NCBI RefSeq assembly: GCF_006539945.1
Contig: NZ_BJNZ01000006.1
Span: 153,048-217,047, forward strand
Direction of reading: 5' to 3'
Length of the DNA stretch: 64,000 nt
From: Cellulosimicrobium cellulans
GTDB taxonomy: Bacteria; Actinomycetota; Actinomycetes; Actinomycetales; Cellulomonadaceae
Of this stretch, positions 26,011 to 34,881 are shown one piece after another. The notes under the pieces were generated by a model. That model did not search any database. It was not told the DNA's origin and saw only the letters and a list, made by a program, of their open reading frames with translations. Numbering within the stretch: position 1 is the stretch's first letter; each line of letters opens with the position of its first letter. Both the position numbers and the translations under genes were made by a program.

Positions 26011-27807
26011 TCAGGCGCGGTGGTGCTCGACGTCGTCGCGGTGCAGGAGGTCCTCGCGGACGACGCGACGCAGGACCTTGCCGATCTGGGAGCGCGGGAG
26101 CTCCGGCACGACGGCGAGGGTGCGGGGCAGGGCGTAGCGCGCGAGGCGCTTCTCGCCCCACTCGCGGACGGCGGCGAGGTCGACGCGCGGGGGCGAGGCG
26201 GCGTCGTCCGCGTCGTCGAGCACGACGACGGCGGCGACGTGCTCGTCCGAGCCGCTGCCGGGCACGCCCACGACGGCGACGTCGCGGACGCCCGGCATCC
26301 CGCGCAGGTGGTCCTCCACCTGGGAGGGGTACACCTTGAACCCGCCGGTGACGATCATCTCCTTGATGCGGTCGACGAGCGTGACGAGGCCGGCGTCGGG
26401 GCCGTCGAGCGCGACGCGCACGACGTCGCCCGTGCGCAGCCAGCCGTCGTCGAGGAGCTGGTGCGCGGTCTCCTCGGGGCGGTTCCAGTAGCCGCGGAAC
26501 ACCTGCGGGCCGCGCACGAGGAGCTCGCCGCGCACGGTGCGGGGCGCGGCGGGGTCGTCCGTGGGCTCGGGGTCGGCGTCGCGCAGGTCGCCCGCGTCGA
26601 GCGCGTCCGCGTCGACCACGCGGATCTCGGTGCTGGGGAACGGGAGGCCGAGCGTGCCGGGGCGGCGGTCGTCGGAGCACGGGTTGCCGAGCGAGATCGG
26701 CGACGTCTCGGTCATGCCGTAGCCCTCGATGAGCAGCCCGCCCGTCGCGTCCTCCCAGCGCCGTGCGGTCTCGGCGGTGATGGGCATCGCGCCGGCGAAC
26801 GCGAGGCGGATCGAGGTGAGGTCGGAGCCCGCCCCGGTCGCGTCGGCGGCCGCCGTGACGATGCGGTCGAACATGGGCGCGACGCCGGGCAGGAACGTCG
26901 CGGGGCGGCGCGCCTGCGCGGCGACGAACGCCTGCGGGTCGAACTTGGGGAACGCGACGAGCGTCGCGCCGATGCGCGCTGGCAGGGTGAGGCAGAACGT
27001 CAGCCCGAACGCGTGGAAGAAGGGCAGCACGCCGTAGACGGTCTCGGCGCCCTCCTCGAACGTCGCCCACGCCTGACCCTGCACGACGTTCGCGACGAGG
27101 TTGCGGTGCGTCAGGACCGCGCCCTTGGGGGTGCCCGTGGTGCCGCCGGTGTACTGGAGGAGCGCGACGTCGTCGGGGCCCGGGTGGGGGAGCGCGGGCG
27201 GGAGCGCCCGCGCGCGGCGGACGAGGTCGTGCCAGTCGGGCACGCCCGCGGGGACGGGGCCGCGTAGCGCGTCGCGCTGGGCCCGCGCGCGGGCTACGGG
27301 CAGGCGGAGCGCGAGGCGGCTCCCGCGGGGAAGGTCGCGCGCGATGTCGAGCCCGACGACGGTGCGCAGCCCGGGCGCGTGCGAGCGGGCCTCGAGCACG
27401 GCGGGGACGGTCTTGGTCCACACGACGGCGACGCTCGCGCCGGAGTCGGCGAGCTGGTGGGCGAGCTCGTCGGCGGTGTACGTGGGGTTGTGCTCGACCA
27501 CGACGGCACCGAGGCGCTGGACGGCGTAGAACGCGACGAGGTGCGACGTGCTGTTGGGCAGGACGAGCGCGACGCGGTCGCCGTGGCGCACGCCGAGGTC
27601 GTGCAGGGCGCTCGCGGCGCGCTCGACCTGCGCGACGAGCCGGGCGTAGGTCGTGGTCGCGCCGAAGAAGTCGACCGCGACGCGGTCCGGCCAGCGCTCG
27701 GCCGCGCGGTACAGGGCGGCCGTGACCGGCTCGTCGGGGACCTCGACGTCCGTCGGGACGCCGGGGGCGTAACGGCCGGTCCACGGCCTCGTCGCCAGAG
27801 TGTTCAC
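26011..27807 (-). CDS. Long-chain fatty acid-CoA ligase
   Basis: A 598-residue AMP-forming acyl-CoA synthetase of the ANL superfamily, which activates fatty acids with ATP and CoA. Motifs in order are YTGGTTGTPKGAVLTHRNL, GYGMTETSP, GWLRTGDVVR, DRIKEMIVTGGFKVYPSQVE and the catalytic lysine in RSQIGKVLRR. Length is near the family usual. The GTG start is followed closely by the operator-like palindrome upstream at 27819-27838, so expression is probably held by a TetR-type repressor sensing acyl-CoA or fatty acid, though no such regulator is in the window. Confidence 0.93.
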   Translation of the reverse strand: MNTLATRPWTGRYAPGVPTDVEVPDEPVTAALYRAAERWPDRVAVDFFGATTTYARLVAQVERAASALHDLGVRHGDRVALVLPNSTSHLVAFYAVQRLGAVVVEHNPTYTADELAHQLADSGASVAVVWTKTVPAVLEARSHAPGLRTVVGLDIARDLPRGSRLALRLPVARARAQRDALRGPVPAGVPDWHDLVRRARALPPALPHPGPDDVALLQYTGGTTGTPKGAVLTHRNLVANVVQGQAWATFEEGAETVYGVLPFFHAFGLTFCLTLPARIGATLVAFPKFDPQAFVAAQARRPATFLPGVAPMFDRIVTAAADATGAGSDLTSIRLAFAGAMPITAETARRWEDATGGLLIEGYGMTETSPISLGNPCSDDRRPGTLGLPFPSTEIRVVDADALDAGDLRDADPEPTDDPAAPRTVRGELLVRGPQVFRGYWNRPEETAHQLLDDGWLRTGDVVRVALDGPDAGLVTLVDRIKEMIVTGGFKVYPSQVEDHLRGMPGVRDVAVVGVPGSGSDEHVAAVVVLDDADDAASPPRVDLAAVREWGEKRLARYALPRTLAVVPELPRSQIGKVLRRVVREDLLHRDDVEHHRA

Positions 27808-27818
27808 TACGCCACCGT

Positions 27819-27838
27819 AACCTACGGTTGCGTAGGTT
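27819..27838. promoter_or_regulatory. Palindromic operator upstream of the acyl-CoA ligase
   Basis: AACCTACG, four bases, CGTAGGTT: a perfect 8-4-8 inverted repeat that ends 12 bp from the start codon. It overlaps the promoter region on the minus strand. Its size and AT-rich halves fit a TetR-family dimer; the binding protein is not visible here. Confidence 0.65.
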
Positions 27839-27886
27839 CTGTGCGGCAGCGGTGCCGGGCCGGGGAGGGCGCCGCGCGGCGAGACG

Positions 27887-28777
27887 TCAGCCCGCGAGGA
27901 CGCGGTCGAGCGCCGCCCGGCCCGCGGGTCCCCAGTGAGCCTTGCCGCCGGGCAGGCCCCGGTCGCCGTTCTGCCCCATGAGGAGGAGGAAGAGGGCCTT
28001 GAGCGCCGCCAGCCCGCGCGCGCGCCGGACCGTCGCCTCGTCGGAGCGCGCGTAGGCGTCGAAGAACCGCGCGGCGGTGCCGGCGGGCAGCAGCACCCAG
28101 GCGGCGGCGAGGTCCCACGCCGGGTCGCCCGCGAACAGGTCGCCGAAGTCGACGACGCCCGCGAGCGTCCCGTCCGCGACGACGACGTTCGCGGGGTGCA
28201 GGTCCCCGTGCACCCACACGGGCGGCCCCTCCCACTCTGGGGCCGCGACGGCGTCGGCCCAGACGGACCGGACGGCGGCGGCGTCGTCGGGGGCGACGGC
28301 GCGCAGGAACCCCTCGAAACCGTCCGTGGCCTCCCGGGGGTGGGCGCCCCGGTCAGGGGACACCGGCGCGTCGGCGGGCGCCCCGACGTGCAGCGCGGCG
28401 AGGAATCCCGCCAGCGCGTCGGCGGCGTGCTCGCCCCGGGTGATCGCGCCCCGGTCCAGGGGCTCGCCGGGCACCCACGTCATGACCGTCCAGTGCCGCG
28501 GGAGGCGCGCGGTCGGCTCGCCGTGCCGCACCGGCGTGGGCACGGGGAGCGGGAGGCGCGGCGCGAGCACGGGCAGCCACCGCCGTTCCTTGAGCTGGGG
28601 CTCCGGCGTCGGGTCCATGCGCTGCACCCGGACGGAGAGGTCATCCCCGAGCCGCCACATCTGGTTGCCCCAGCCGCCTGCCACCTCGCGGAGCGGCAGC
28701 CCGGCGAGGTCGGGGTGCTGGTCCTCCAGGGCCTCGCGGACGAGGTCGGCGGTGATCGCGGTCTCCGTGGCGCTCAT
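27887..28777 (-). CDS. Aminoglycoside phosphotransferase-family kinase
   Basis: A 296-residue protein of the APH/choline-kinase fold. Motifs are VHGDLHPANVV (catalytic loop, Asp and Asn) and VVDFGDLFAGDPAWDLA (magnesium-binding Asp). Upstream is TVMTWVPGEPLD, the hinge. Many chromosomal members are not resistance genes; they phosphorylate sugars, spectinomycin-like compounds or unknown alcohols. A GTG nine bases upstream is an alternative start. The chosen ATG has TACCGT seven bases before it, pointing to a leaderless transcript. No resistance claim can be made. Confidence 0.82.
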   Translation of the reverse strand: MSATETAITADLVREALEDQHPDLAGLPLREVAGGWGNQMWRLGDDLSVRVQRMDPTPEPQLKERRWLPVLAPRLPLPVPTPVRHGEPTARLPRHWTVMTWVPGEPLDRGAITRGEHAADALAGFLAALHVGAPADAPVSPDRGAHPREATDGFEGFLRAVAPDDAAAVRSVWADAVAAPEWEGPPVWVHGDLHPANVVVADGTLAGVVDFGDLFAGDPAWDLAAAWVLLPAGTAARFFDAYARSDEATVRRARGLAALKALFLLLMGQNGDRGLPGGKAHWGPAGRAALDRVLAG

Positions 28778-28784
28778 CGCGCCC

Positions 28785-28790
28785 ACGGTA
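28785..28790 (-). promoter_or_regulatory. -10 hexamer of a leaderless transcript
   Basis: On the minus strand TACCGT is followed by seven bases and the ATG at 28777. Confidence 0.45.
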
Positions 28791-28804
28791 CCGACGCGGC
28801 GACC

Positions 28805-30301
28805 CTACGCGGCGACGTCACCCTTCAGGGCGTCACGGGCCGCGACCGAGTGCCGGTAGCCGTAGAACGCGTAGATGACCAGGCCCACGACGACCCAGCC
28901 GAGGAACCGGAGCCAGGTGAGCGTCGTGAGGTTGGCCATGAGCCAGAGGCACGCGACGCCGGACACGATCGGCAGCACGGGCGACCACGGCACCTTGAAG
29001 GAGCGCTCCAGGTCGGGCCGCGAGCGGCGCAGGATCGGGATGCCGAAGCTCACGAGGACGAACGCCGAGAGCGTCCCGATGTTGATCATCTCCTCGAGCA
29101 GCTCCACCTGGGAGAGCCCGGCGATGAGCGCCACGACGACGCCCACCCCCACCTGGAGGCGGACCGGCGTGTGGTACCGGTGCGAGGTCCGGGAGATGGC
29201 ACGCGGGAGGAGGCCGTCGCGGCTCATCGCGAACACGACGCGCGTGAGGCCGAGCAGCAGCACCATGATGACCGTCGTCAGCCCGATGAGGATGCCCACG
29301 GAGATCACGCGCCCGGCCCAGTCCGCGCCCACGAGGATGAACGCCGTCGTGAGCGACGGCGCGTCGGACTCCGCGAGCTCGGTGTACGACACCATGCCCG
29401 TCACGACGAGCGTCACGAGGATGTACAGGACCGTGACGATCGCGAGGCCGCCGAGGATGCCGCGCGGGAGCGTGCGCTGCGGGTCCTTGGCCTCCTCGGC
29501 CGTGGTCGCGACGACGTCGAACCCGATGAACGCGAAGAACACGAGCGCGGCGCCCGCGAGCAGGCCCATGACCCCGTACGTCGTGGGCTCGAGCCCCGTG
29601 AGGAAGCCGACGAGCGGCTGCTCGAGCGCCGACTGCTCCGGCGCGGGCTGGGCGGGCGGCACGAACGGCGAGTAGTTCGACGCGTCGACGAAGAAGAACC
29701 CGACGACGATGACGAACAGCGTGATGCCCACCTTGATGACGGTGAACACGCTGTTGACGCGCGTGCTGAGCTTGGTGCCGATCGCGAGCAGCGTGGTGAA
29801 CACCGCGACGATGAACACCGGGCCCCACTCGAGGTCGACGGGGCCGATCGGGATGGTCAGGGGCAGGTCGATGCCGAACAGCCCGAACGCGTCGCCGAGG
29901 TAGACGCCCCAGAACTTCGCGATGACCGCAGACGCGAGCAGCATCTCCAGGATGAGGTCCCACCCGATGATCCACGCGACGAGCTCGCCCATGGTCGCGT
30001 AGGAGAACGTGTACGCCGACCCGGCGACGGGGATCGCGGACGCGAACTCGGCGTAGCACATGACGGCGAGCGCGCACACGATCGACGCGATGACGAACGA
30101 GACGATGACGCTGGGCCCCGCGTAGTTCGCGGCGGCCGTCGCGCCGACGGAGAAGATGCCCGCGCCGACCGCGACCGCGACCCCCAGGACCGCGAGGTCC
30201 CAGGACGTCAGGCTGCGCTTGAGCGAGCGTTCCGGGTCGTCGATCGCCGCGAGCGAGTCCTCGACGGACTTGCGACGGAACAGGCCGGTCCTCGTGGCCA
30301 C
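28805..30301 (-). CDS. APC-family cationic amino-acid permease
   Basis: A 498-residue membrane protein of the APC superfamily, CAT-like (YfnA type). The consensus GVAVAVGAGIFSVGATAAANYAG appears in transmembrane helix 1, CYAEFASAIPVAGSAYTF in helices 2-3, and IGFDVVATTAEEAKDPQRTLPRGI in the loop between helices 6 and 7. About 12-14 hydrophobic segments are visible, as expected. It imports amino acids in symport or exchange; the substrate is unknown but relatives carry arginine, lysine or broad sets. The GTG start has GGAGG upstream. Confidence 0.9.
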   Translation of the reverse strand: MATRTGLFRRKSVEDSLAAIDDPERSLKRSLTSWDLAVLGVAVAVGAGIFSVGATAAANYAGPSVIVSFVIASIVCALAVMCYAEFASAIPVAGSAYTFSYATMGELVAWIIGWDLILEMLLASAVIAKFWGVYLGDAFGLFGIDLPLTIPIGPVDLEWGPVFIVAVFTTLLAIGTKLSTRVNSVFTVIKVGITLFVIVVGFFFVDASNYSPFVPPAQPAPEQSALEQPLVGFLTGLEPTTYGVMGLLAGAALVFFAFIGFDVVATTAEEAKDPQRTLPRGILGGLAIVTVLYILVTLVVTGMVSYTELAESDAPSLTTAFILVGADWAGRVISVGILIGLTTVIMVLLLGLTRVVFAMSRDGLLPRAISRTSHRYHTPVRLQVGVGVVVALIAGLSQVELLEEMINIGTLSAFVLVSFGIPILRRSRPDLERSFKVPWSPVLPIVSGVACLWLMANLTTLTWLRFLGWVVVGLVIYAFYGYRHSVAARDALKGDVAA

Positions 30302-30404
30302 GGGTGCGCCTCCCCGGAGTCGGTGACAGGTCCGTCCATTGAACCGGTCCCGCGCCGACGTCGCGCGGCGGGAGGTCCGGCGTCCTGTCCCGCGCCGACG
30401 GCGG

Positions 30405-30692
30405 TCAGGCAGGGTGCCAGCGCGATCCCCAGCGGCGGGTCAGGCGGCCGCCCGACGTCGCGGCGTGGGTGCGCACGCCCGCCTCCACCGCGTCGGCGAC
30501 GGCGTGCGCGGCCGCGTCCGTGTCGGCGAGGAAGCGGACGGTGACGCGGGCCTCGCCGCGCACGACGCCGACGTCGTACGCCTCGACCGTGGTCAGCGTG
30601 CGAGCCGCCGCCGCGGCGGCGGGCAGCACGGCCTCGGGGTCGGCGCCCGGGCGCAGCAGGCCCACGGCGAGGGTCACGCGGTACGACGGCAC
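30405..30692 (-). CDS. Small conserved protein of unknown function
   Basis: A 95-residue protein starting at a GTG only three bases after the lipoprotein stop, so the two genes are one operon. It reads as a beta-alpha-beta-alpha unit (MPSYRVTLAVGLLRPGADPE, ARVTVRFLADTDAAAHAVAD, then a basic tail RRWGSRWHP), possibly an ACT- or ferredoxin-like fold. No catalytic or metal-binding residues stand out. The function is unknown. Confidence 0.6.
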   Translation of the reverse strand: MPSYRVTLAVGLLRPGADPEAVLPAAAAAARTLTTVEAYDVGVVRGEARVTVRFLADTDAAAHAVADAVEAGVRTHAATSGGRLTRRWGSRWHPA

Positions 30693-30695
30693 GGC

Positions 30696-31238
30696 TCAGG
30701 CGAGCTCCGGCAGCCCGGCCTCGTCGCACGGGTCGAGCTCGACCGGGCCGGACACGTCGAGGCGCACCAGATCGCCGTCGGCCGTGACGCGGACCGTCCA
30801 CCCTGCGGGGTCCTCGGCCTCGACGGACGCGGTCCCGCCGTGCTCCGCCTCGACGACGTCGGACGGCTCCCCGAACCCGTGCTCGTCGAGCACCGGGGCG
30901 ATCGCGTCGGGGACGTCGGCGAGCAGGCCGTACGCGTCCTCGCCCTCCGGCGTGGCCCGGGCGTCGGGGAGGAAGACGACGCAGCGACCGTCGTCCTGCG
31001 CCGTCGCCGTGGCGCCCCCGTCGTCGTCGGTCCAGCCGTCCGCGCCGTAGACGTCCTGGACGGCCGCGAGGACGTCCTGCCGGGTCTGCTCGTACTCCGT
31101 GACGGCGTCCGCCGCGGGCGGCTCCGCCGGCTCGTCGGCGCCGCACGCGGCCACGGTGGCGAGGGCTGCCAGCGCGAGCACCACCCCCACGGCCCGCGCG
31201 GGCGCGCTCTCGCGTCGTGTCGTGGCCTGCTCCGTCAT
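30696..31238 (-). CDS. Lipoprotein of unknown function
   Basis: A 180-residue predicted lipoprotein with lipobox VAAC after a hydrophobic stretch (VVLALAALATVAAC) and an acidic, Ala/Pro-rich linker (GADEPAEPPAAD). The mature part contains RCVVFLPDARATPEG and WTVRVTADGDLVRLDVSG, a beta-rich layout without a recognised family. Purine-rich GAGGGGGAC precedes the ATG. It forms an operon with the small gene downstream. Confidence 0.65.
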   Translation of the reverse strand: MTEQATTRRESAPARAVGVVLALAALATVAACGADEPAEPPAADAVTEYEQTRQDVLAAVQDVYGADGWTDDDGGATATAQDDGRCVVFLPDARATPEGEDAYGLLADVPDAIAPVLDEHGFGEPSDVVEAEHGGTASVEAEDPAGWTVRVTADGDLVRLDVSGPVELDPCDEAGLPELA

Positions 31239-31388
31239 GGGTCCCCCTCGGTCGTCGCGTGCGCGTCCGCGGGGGACGCTACCAGCGCGCCCGGACGTGC
31301 GACCCGCGTGCCGATGGGGAGCACGACCCATGGACCCGCGTGGGCGGACGGCGGTACCGTCTCGGCGACCTGCGGGCGAGGGGGAGAC

Positions 31389-32465
31389 ATGAGCGGGATG
31401 TACGGGGCGGACGTCGCACAGCTGCGACAGCTCGGACAGCGGTTGTCCGAGGCCGCCGACAGGCTGACGTCGCTGCGTGGCGAGCTGGACGCGCTGGTGA
31501 CGTCGAGCCCGTGGGAGGGGCCGGACGGCGACGCGCTGCGCGGCGAGTGGTCCACGTCGCACGGCCCGGCCGTCGCGGCGGTCGGAGCGGTCCTCGGCGA
31601 CGCGGCGACCGCCGTCGTGCGCCAGGCGGACCAGCAGGAGAGCGCGAGCACCGACGGCGTGGGCGGATCCGGTGGCGGCGGATCCGGTGGCGGGTCCGGC
31701 GGGGGCGGCGGTGATCGCAGCACGCCGGGCGAGGACGGCGACCGGCCCGGCGACCCGGGCCTCACCGACGACCTCGGCGACTACGAGGACGTCCCGCCGA
31801 TCGACCTCGAGAACGAGGACTTCTCGATCGACGACATCAACCAGGGCCAGGTCGGGGACTGCTGGTTCCTCGCGGGCCTGGGCGCCGTCACCACGACCGA
31901 CCCGGAGTTCCTGCGCGAGCACATCCGGCTCAACGACGACGGCACGTACACCGTGACGATGTACAAGGACGGCGAGCCGGTCGAGATCGTCGTGGAGCCG
32001 ACCGTCCCGGAGAACGGCGTCGGCGGCCAGAACGGCGAGCCGAACTGGGTCTCGATCTACGAGAAGGCGGCGGCCGAGTACTTCGGCGGCGACTACCAGG
32101 ACATCGACGGCGGGCACTCCGACGACGCGTTCGAGGCCATCACGGGCCGTCCTGCCGAGCGCTCGGGCGAGCTCAGCCTCTCCGACATCCAGGACCGGCT
32201 GAAGGACGGGCCCGTGGCCGTGGGCACGGAGGACGACGACGCGTTCTGGTTCTGGGAGGACGAGGTCGACGACAGCCGCATCGTCCCCAACCACGCGTAC
32301 GTCGTCACCGAGGTCAAGGAGGTCGACGGCGAGCTGAAGATCCACGTCGTCAACCCGTGGGGACCCGGCGGCGGGATGCTGGACGGCGAGCAGAAGGTCG
32401 GCGACCTCTGGCTCACCGAGCAGGAGTACAAGGAGAACTTCGACTCCGTCTACTCGGGAGGCTGA
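31389..32465 (+). CDS. WXG100-like calpain-type cysteine protease effector
   Basis: A 358-residue two-part protein. Residues 1-85 are a helical hairpin with SPWEG at 40-44, typical of WXG100 and LXG export domains for the type VII (ESX) system. Residues 90-110 are a glycine-rich linker (GGSGGGGSGGGSG). From 130 a calpain C2-family protease domain begins: QGQVGDCWFLAGLGAV with Cys158, PNHAYVV with His302 and VNPWG with Asn322, giving the full Cys-His-Asn triad. Such proteins are exported toxins or secreted proteases. TACCGT at 31355-31360 and GGGGGAG before the ATG mark its expression signals. No ESX genes are in the window. Confidence 0.85.
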   Translation: MSGMYGADVAQLRQLGQRLSEAADRLTSLRGELDALVTSSPWEGPDGDALRGEWSTSHGPAVAAVGAVLGDAATAVVRQADQQESASTDGVGGSGGGGSGGGSGGGGGDRSTPGEDGDRPGDPGLTDDLGDYEDVPPIDLENEDFSIDDINQGQVGDCWFLAGLGAVTTTDPEFLREHIRLNDDGTYTVTMYKDGEPVEIVVEPTVPENGVGGQNGEPNWVSIYEKAAAEYFGGDYQDIDGGHSDDAFEAITGRPAERSGELSLSDIQDRLKDGPVAVGTEDDDAFWFWEDEVDDSRIVPNHAYVVTEVKEVDGELKIHVVNPWGPGGGMLDGEQKVGDLWLTEQEYKENFDSVYSGG

Positions 32466-32468
32466 CGC

Positions 32469-32744
32469 ATGGCAGGCAACGACGAGGTGCGCCGGGCGCG
32501 CGTGCCCCAGGGAGCGCAGGCGGAGTTCGCCGACGTGCGGGTGGGCGTGATGCGCGTCGGCGTCGGTGCCGGGCGCGCGCTCGCGCAGCTCGCGGTCCGC
32601 TCGCCGCGCGGCGAGGACGTCCTGCGGGCGGACCTCGGGGACACGATCGACCTGCACGGCGCGGGCATGCTCCACGTCGACGACGTGGAGGGGGAGCCGG
32701 GGACGTCGAGCGGGGCGGTCACGTTCACGTTCACGCCCGCCTGA
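32469..32744 (+). CDS. Small protein downstream of the calpain effector, possible immunity protein
   Basis: A 91-residue protein that starts three bases after the effector's stop, with GGGAGG in the effector's end as ribosome-binding site, so it is in the same operon. It reads as a beta-rich domain (AEFADVRVGVMRVGVG, then VRSPRGEDVLRADLGDTIDL, then AVTFTFTP). Polymorphic toxins often have an immunity gene directly behind, so this position suggests a partner that blocks the protease; this is inference. It might instead be a structural or secreted accessory protein. It has no signal peptide. Confidence 0.6.
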   Translation: MAGNDEVRRARVPQGAQAEFADVRVGVMRVGVGAGRALAQLAVRSPRGEDVLRADLGDTIDLHGAGMLHVDDVEGEPGTSSGAVTFTFTPA

Positions 32745-32765
32745 GCCGCCGGTCGGCGCCGGCGC

Positions 32766-33386
32766 TCAGCGCGCCGCGTCGGCCGCGAGCACGGCGACGA
32801 GGAAGTCGGCGTCCGCAGACCACGGGCGCAGGTCCCACGTCGCGAGCGCGAGGTCGAGGTGCAGACCCGCCTCCTCGGCGTCGGCGAGGAACCGCTCGGG
32901 CGGGTAGCCGCGGCCGGTCCCGAAGCCGACGACGGCCCGCCCGCCCGGCGCGAGGTGCGCACGGAAGCGACGCAGGACCTCGACCTCGGTCCCGGGCGCG
33001 AGGAACGTCACGACGTTGCCCGCGCACACGATCGCGTCGAACGGCTCGGTGACGCCCTCGGCGGGCAGGTCGAGCTCGGCGAGGTCGCCCACGCGCCAGT
33101 CGGGCCCCGGGTGGTCGGCGCGCGCGGCCTCGACCAGCACCGGGTCGACGTCGACCCCGACGACCGTGTGGCCGCGCGCGAACAGCTCCGCGCCGACGCG
33201 TCCCGGCCCGCACCCGGCGTCGAGCACCCGCGAGCCGCGGGGCAGCATGGCGTCGACCAGCCGGGCCTCGCCCGCGAGGTCGGCACCCCGTGCCGCCATC
33301 GCCCGGAACCGTTCGACGTACCAGGTGGAGTGCGACGGGTCGGCGGCGGTCTTCTGCTCCCAGCGCGAGGGACGGGTGGCGCTCAT
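32766..33386 (-). CDS. Class I SAM-dependent methyltransferase
   Basis: A 206-residue methyltransferase. Motif I is VLDAGCGPGRVGAELFARG, followed by VVGVDVDPVLVEAAR (acidic ribose-binding Asp), WRVGDLAEL and FDAIVCAGNVVTFLAPG. The C-terminal part GTGRGYPPERFLADAEEAG fits small-molecule or ubiquinone-type methyltransferases; the substrate is unknown. The ATG has TAGCGT seven bases upstream on the minus strand, suggesting a leaderless transcript; the frame stays open upstream, but without a signal. Confidence 0.85.
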   Translation of the reverse strand: MSATRPSRWEQKTAADPSHSTWYVERFRAMAARGADLAGEARLVDAMLPRGSRVLDAGCGPGRVGAELFARGHTVVGVDVDPVLVEAARADHPGPDWRVGDLAELDLPAEGVTEPFDAIVCAGNVVTFLAPGTEVEVLRRFRAHLAPGGRAVVGFGTGRGYPPERFLADAEEAGLHLDLALATWDLRPWSADADFLVAVLAADAAR

Positions 33387-33393
33387 GCCGACG

Positions 33394-33399
33394 ACGCTA
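33394..33399 (-). promoter_or_regulatory. -10 hexamer of a leaderless transcript
   Basis: On the minus strand TAGCGT is followed by seven bases and the ATG at 33386. Confidence 0.45.
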
Positions 33400-33475
33400 C
33401 CCGCGCGGGGTGAGACCGGTCCTGTGACCTTGGTCCCCGGTGTCCTCCGCCTCGGCGCGCTGCGAGAATCGGAGG

Positions 33476-34219
33476 ATGTCTCCCGCCGCACCGCCCGCCG
33501 CACCCGGCACCGCGCCCGTGACCGACCTCGCCTCCAGCGCCCCGACGGGCGAGGTCCTCGCCGTGTGCCGCGTGCACGCGCTCCTGCCCGACGCGGGGCC
33601 CGTCGGCGTCACGGCGATCGACAAGCGGCCCGTGGACGGGCCGGTGAAGGTGCGACGCCTCGGTCTCTACGCCGACCTCCAGGCCGACCGCGCGAACCAC
33701 GGCGGCGAGGAGCAGGCCGTCTACGCGTACGGGCAGGACGACACCGACTGGTGGGTCGGGCAGCTCGAGCGGGAGATCCCGCCGGGCCTGTTCGGCGAGA
33801 ACCTGCGCGTGCGGGGCATCCCCGTGAGCGAGGCCGTCGTGGGGGAGCGGTGGTCCGTGGGCACCGCGCTGCTCGAGGTGACGCAGCCCCGCACGCCGTG
33901 CTCGACGTTCGCCCGGCGGCTCGGCGAGGACCGGTGGGTCAAGCGCTTCACCGTCGCGAACCGGACGGGTGCCTACCTGCGCGTCGTGCGGAACGGCGAG
34001 CTGCAGGCCGGGGACACGGTGACGGTCTGCTACCGGCCCGAGCACGGCGTGACCCTCGCCGACTGGTTCGGGGCGTGGAACGCGCGCGGCACGGATCCCG
34101 AGCGCGCGGCGGCCGTCGCGCGGCGTCTCCTCGCTGCGCACCTCGAGGGCGACGTCACGCTCACCGACGAGATGCGGGCCCGCGCCGAGATCGCGGCCGG
34201 ACGCCGGATCGAGGACTGA
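33476..34219 (+). CDS. MOSC-domain protein (YiiM-like)
   Basis: A 247-residue protein with a MOSC (molybdenum cofactor sulfurase C-terminal) domain. Landmarks are GVTAIDKRPVDGPVKVRRLG, ADLQADRANHGGEEQAVYAY, PGLFGENLRVRG and the conserved Cys in PRTPCSTFARRL. YiiM-type proteins use Moco to reduce N-hydroxylated compounds. It would draw cofactor from the Moco genes at the end of the window. A GGAGG directly touches the ATG, and GAGAAT six bases upstream could be a -10 element, so the transcript may be leaderless. Confidence 0.85.
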   Translation: MSPAAPPAAPGTAPVTDLASSAPTGEVLAVCRVHALLPDAGPVGVTAIDKRPVDGPVKVRRLGLYADLQADRANHGGEEQAVYAYGQDDTDWWVGQLEREIPPGLFGENLRVRGIPVSEAVVGERWSVGTALLEVTQPRTPCSTFARRLGEDRWVKRFTVANRTGAYLRVVRNGELQAGDTVTVCYRPEHGVTLADWFGAWNARGTDPERAAAVARRLLAAHLEGDVTLTDEMRARAEIAAGRRIED

Positions 34220-34223
34220 GGCG

Positions 34224-34790
34224 TCAGCGCTCCGCGCGCGGGATCCGGGGCGAGCGCGGGCCGCGCGGAGGCTCGTTCGGCGGCCACTCGCCGTCGTCGG
34301 AGCCGTCGTCGGCGGTGAAGAGGAGGTCGTGCAGGCGGACCTGGACGTTCTCGACGTCGGGCACGTCGTGGAGGTCCAGGCCCGGCTTGTCGGTCGCGTC
34401 CGAGATGACGAGCGTCCCGCACCCGAAGAGCCGGTCGATCGGTCCCTTCTCGTAGTTCACGTCGTTGATGCGGTAGAGCGGGATGTCGCGGCCGGTGCGC
34501 GTGATGATGCCCGAGCGCATCGCGATGCGCTTGTTGGTCACCGTGTACTCCGTGGTCCGCCAGCGCAGCCACGGCACCAGCACCCAGACGATCGCCGCGA
34601 CGAGGGCGAGGCCCGCGACGACCCAGCGGACGACGTCGTTCGGGACGAGCACGACCGTCACGACGACGGCCGCGACGAGGGCGACCAGCAGCACGAACGG
34701 CCAGAACAGCGCCTTCGCGTGCTCCTTGAGCTCCATGACGACGTGCTCGCCCTCGGTGAGGTGCTTCTCGCTCAGACCCATGGGGAGCAT
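34224..34790 (-). CDS. PH-domain (bPH2) membrane protein
   Basis: A 188-residue protein. Two hydrophobic helices (ALFWPFVLLVALVAAVVV and VVRWVVAGLALVAAIVWVLV) lie near residues 27-70, followed by a bacterial PH domain with the hallmark TTEYTVTNKRIAMRSGIITR, IPLYRINDVNYEKGPIDRLF and CGTLVISDATD. Such YdbS/YdbT-type proteins sit in the membrane and their role is unclear. The ATG at 34790 has GAGGTGG upstream; a second in-frame ATG lies three codons in. A Pro/Arg-rich tail ends the protein. Confidence 0.85.
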   Translation of the reverse strand: MLPMGLSEKHLTEGEHVVMELKEHAKALFWPFVLLVALVAAVVVTVVLVPNDVVRWVVAGLALVAAIVWVLVPWLRWRTTEYTVTNKRIAMRSGIITRTGRDIPLYRINDVNYEKGPIDRLFGCGTLVISDATDKPGLDLHDVPDVENVQVRLHDLLFTADDGSDDGEWPPNEPPRGPRSPRIPRAER

Positions 34791-34881
34791 GGTGCCACCT
34801 CGCGGCGCGCGCGGGGAGGGCCGTCCCGCCGGTCGTCGGCCGTCGTGCCCCGCCGCCGCCCGGCCGGGGCCAGGTCCGTGG

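Noticed and set aside
27887..28777. Aminoglycoside resistance gene
   Set aside because: The kinase fold is clear, but chromosomal members of this family act on many substrates. Nothing in the context points to resistance.
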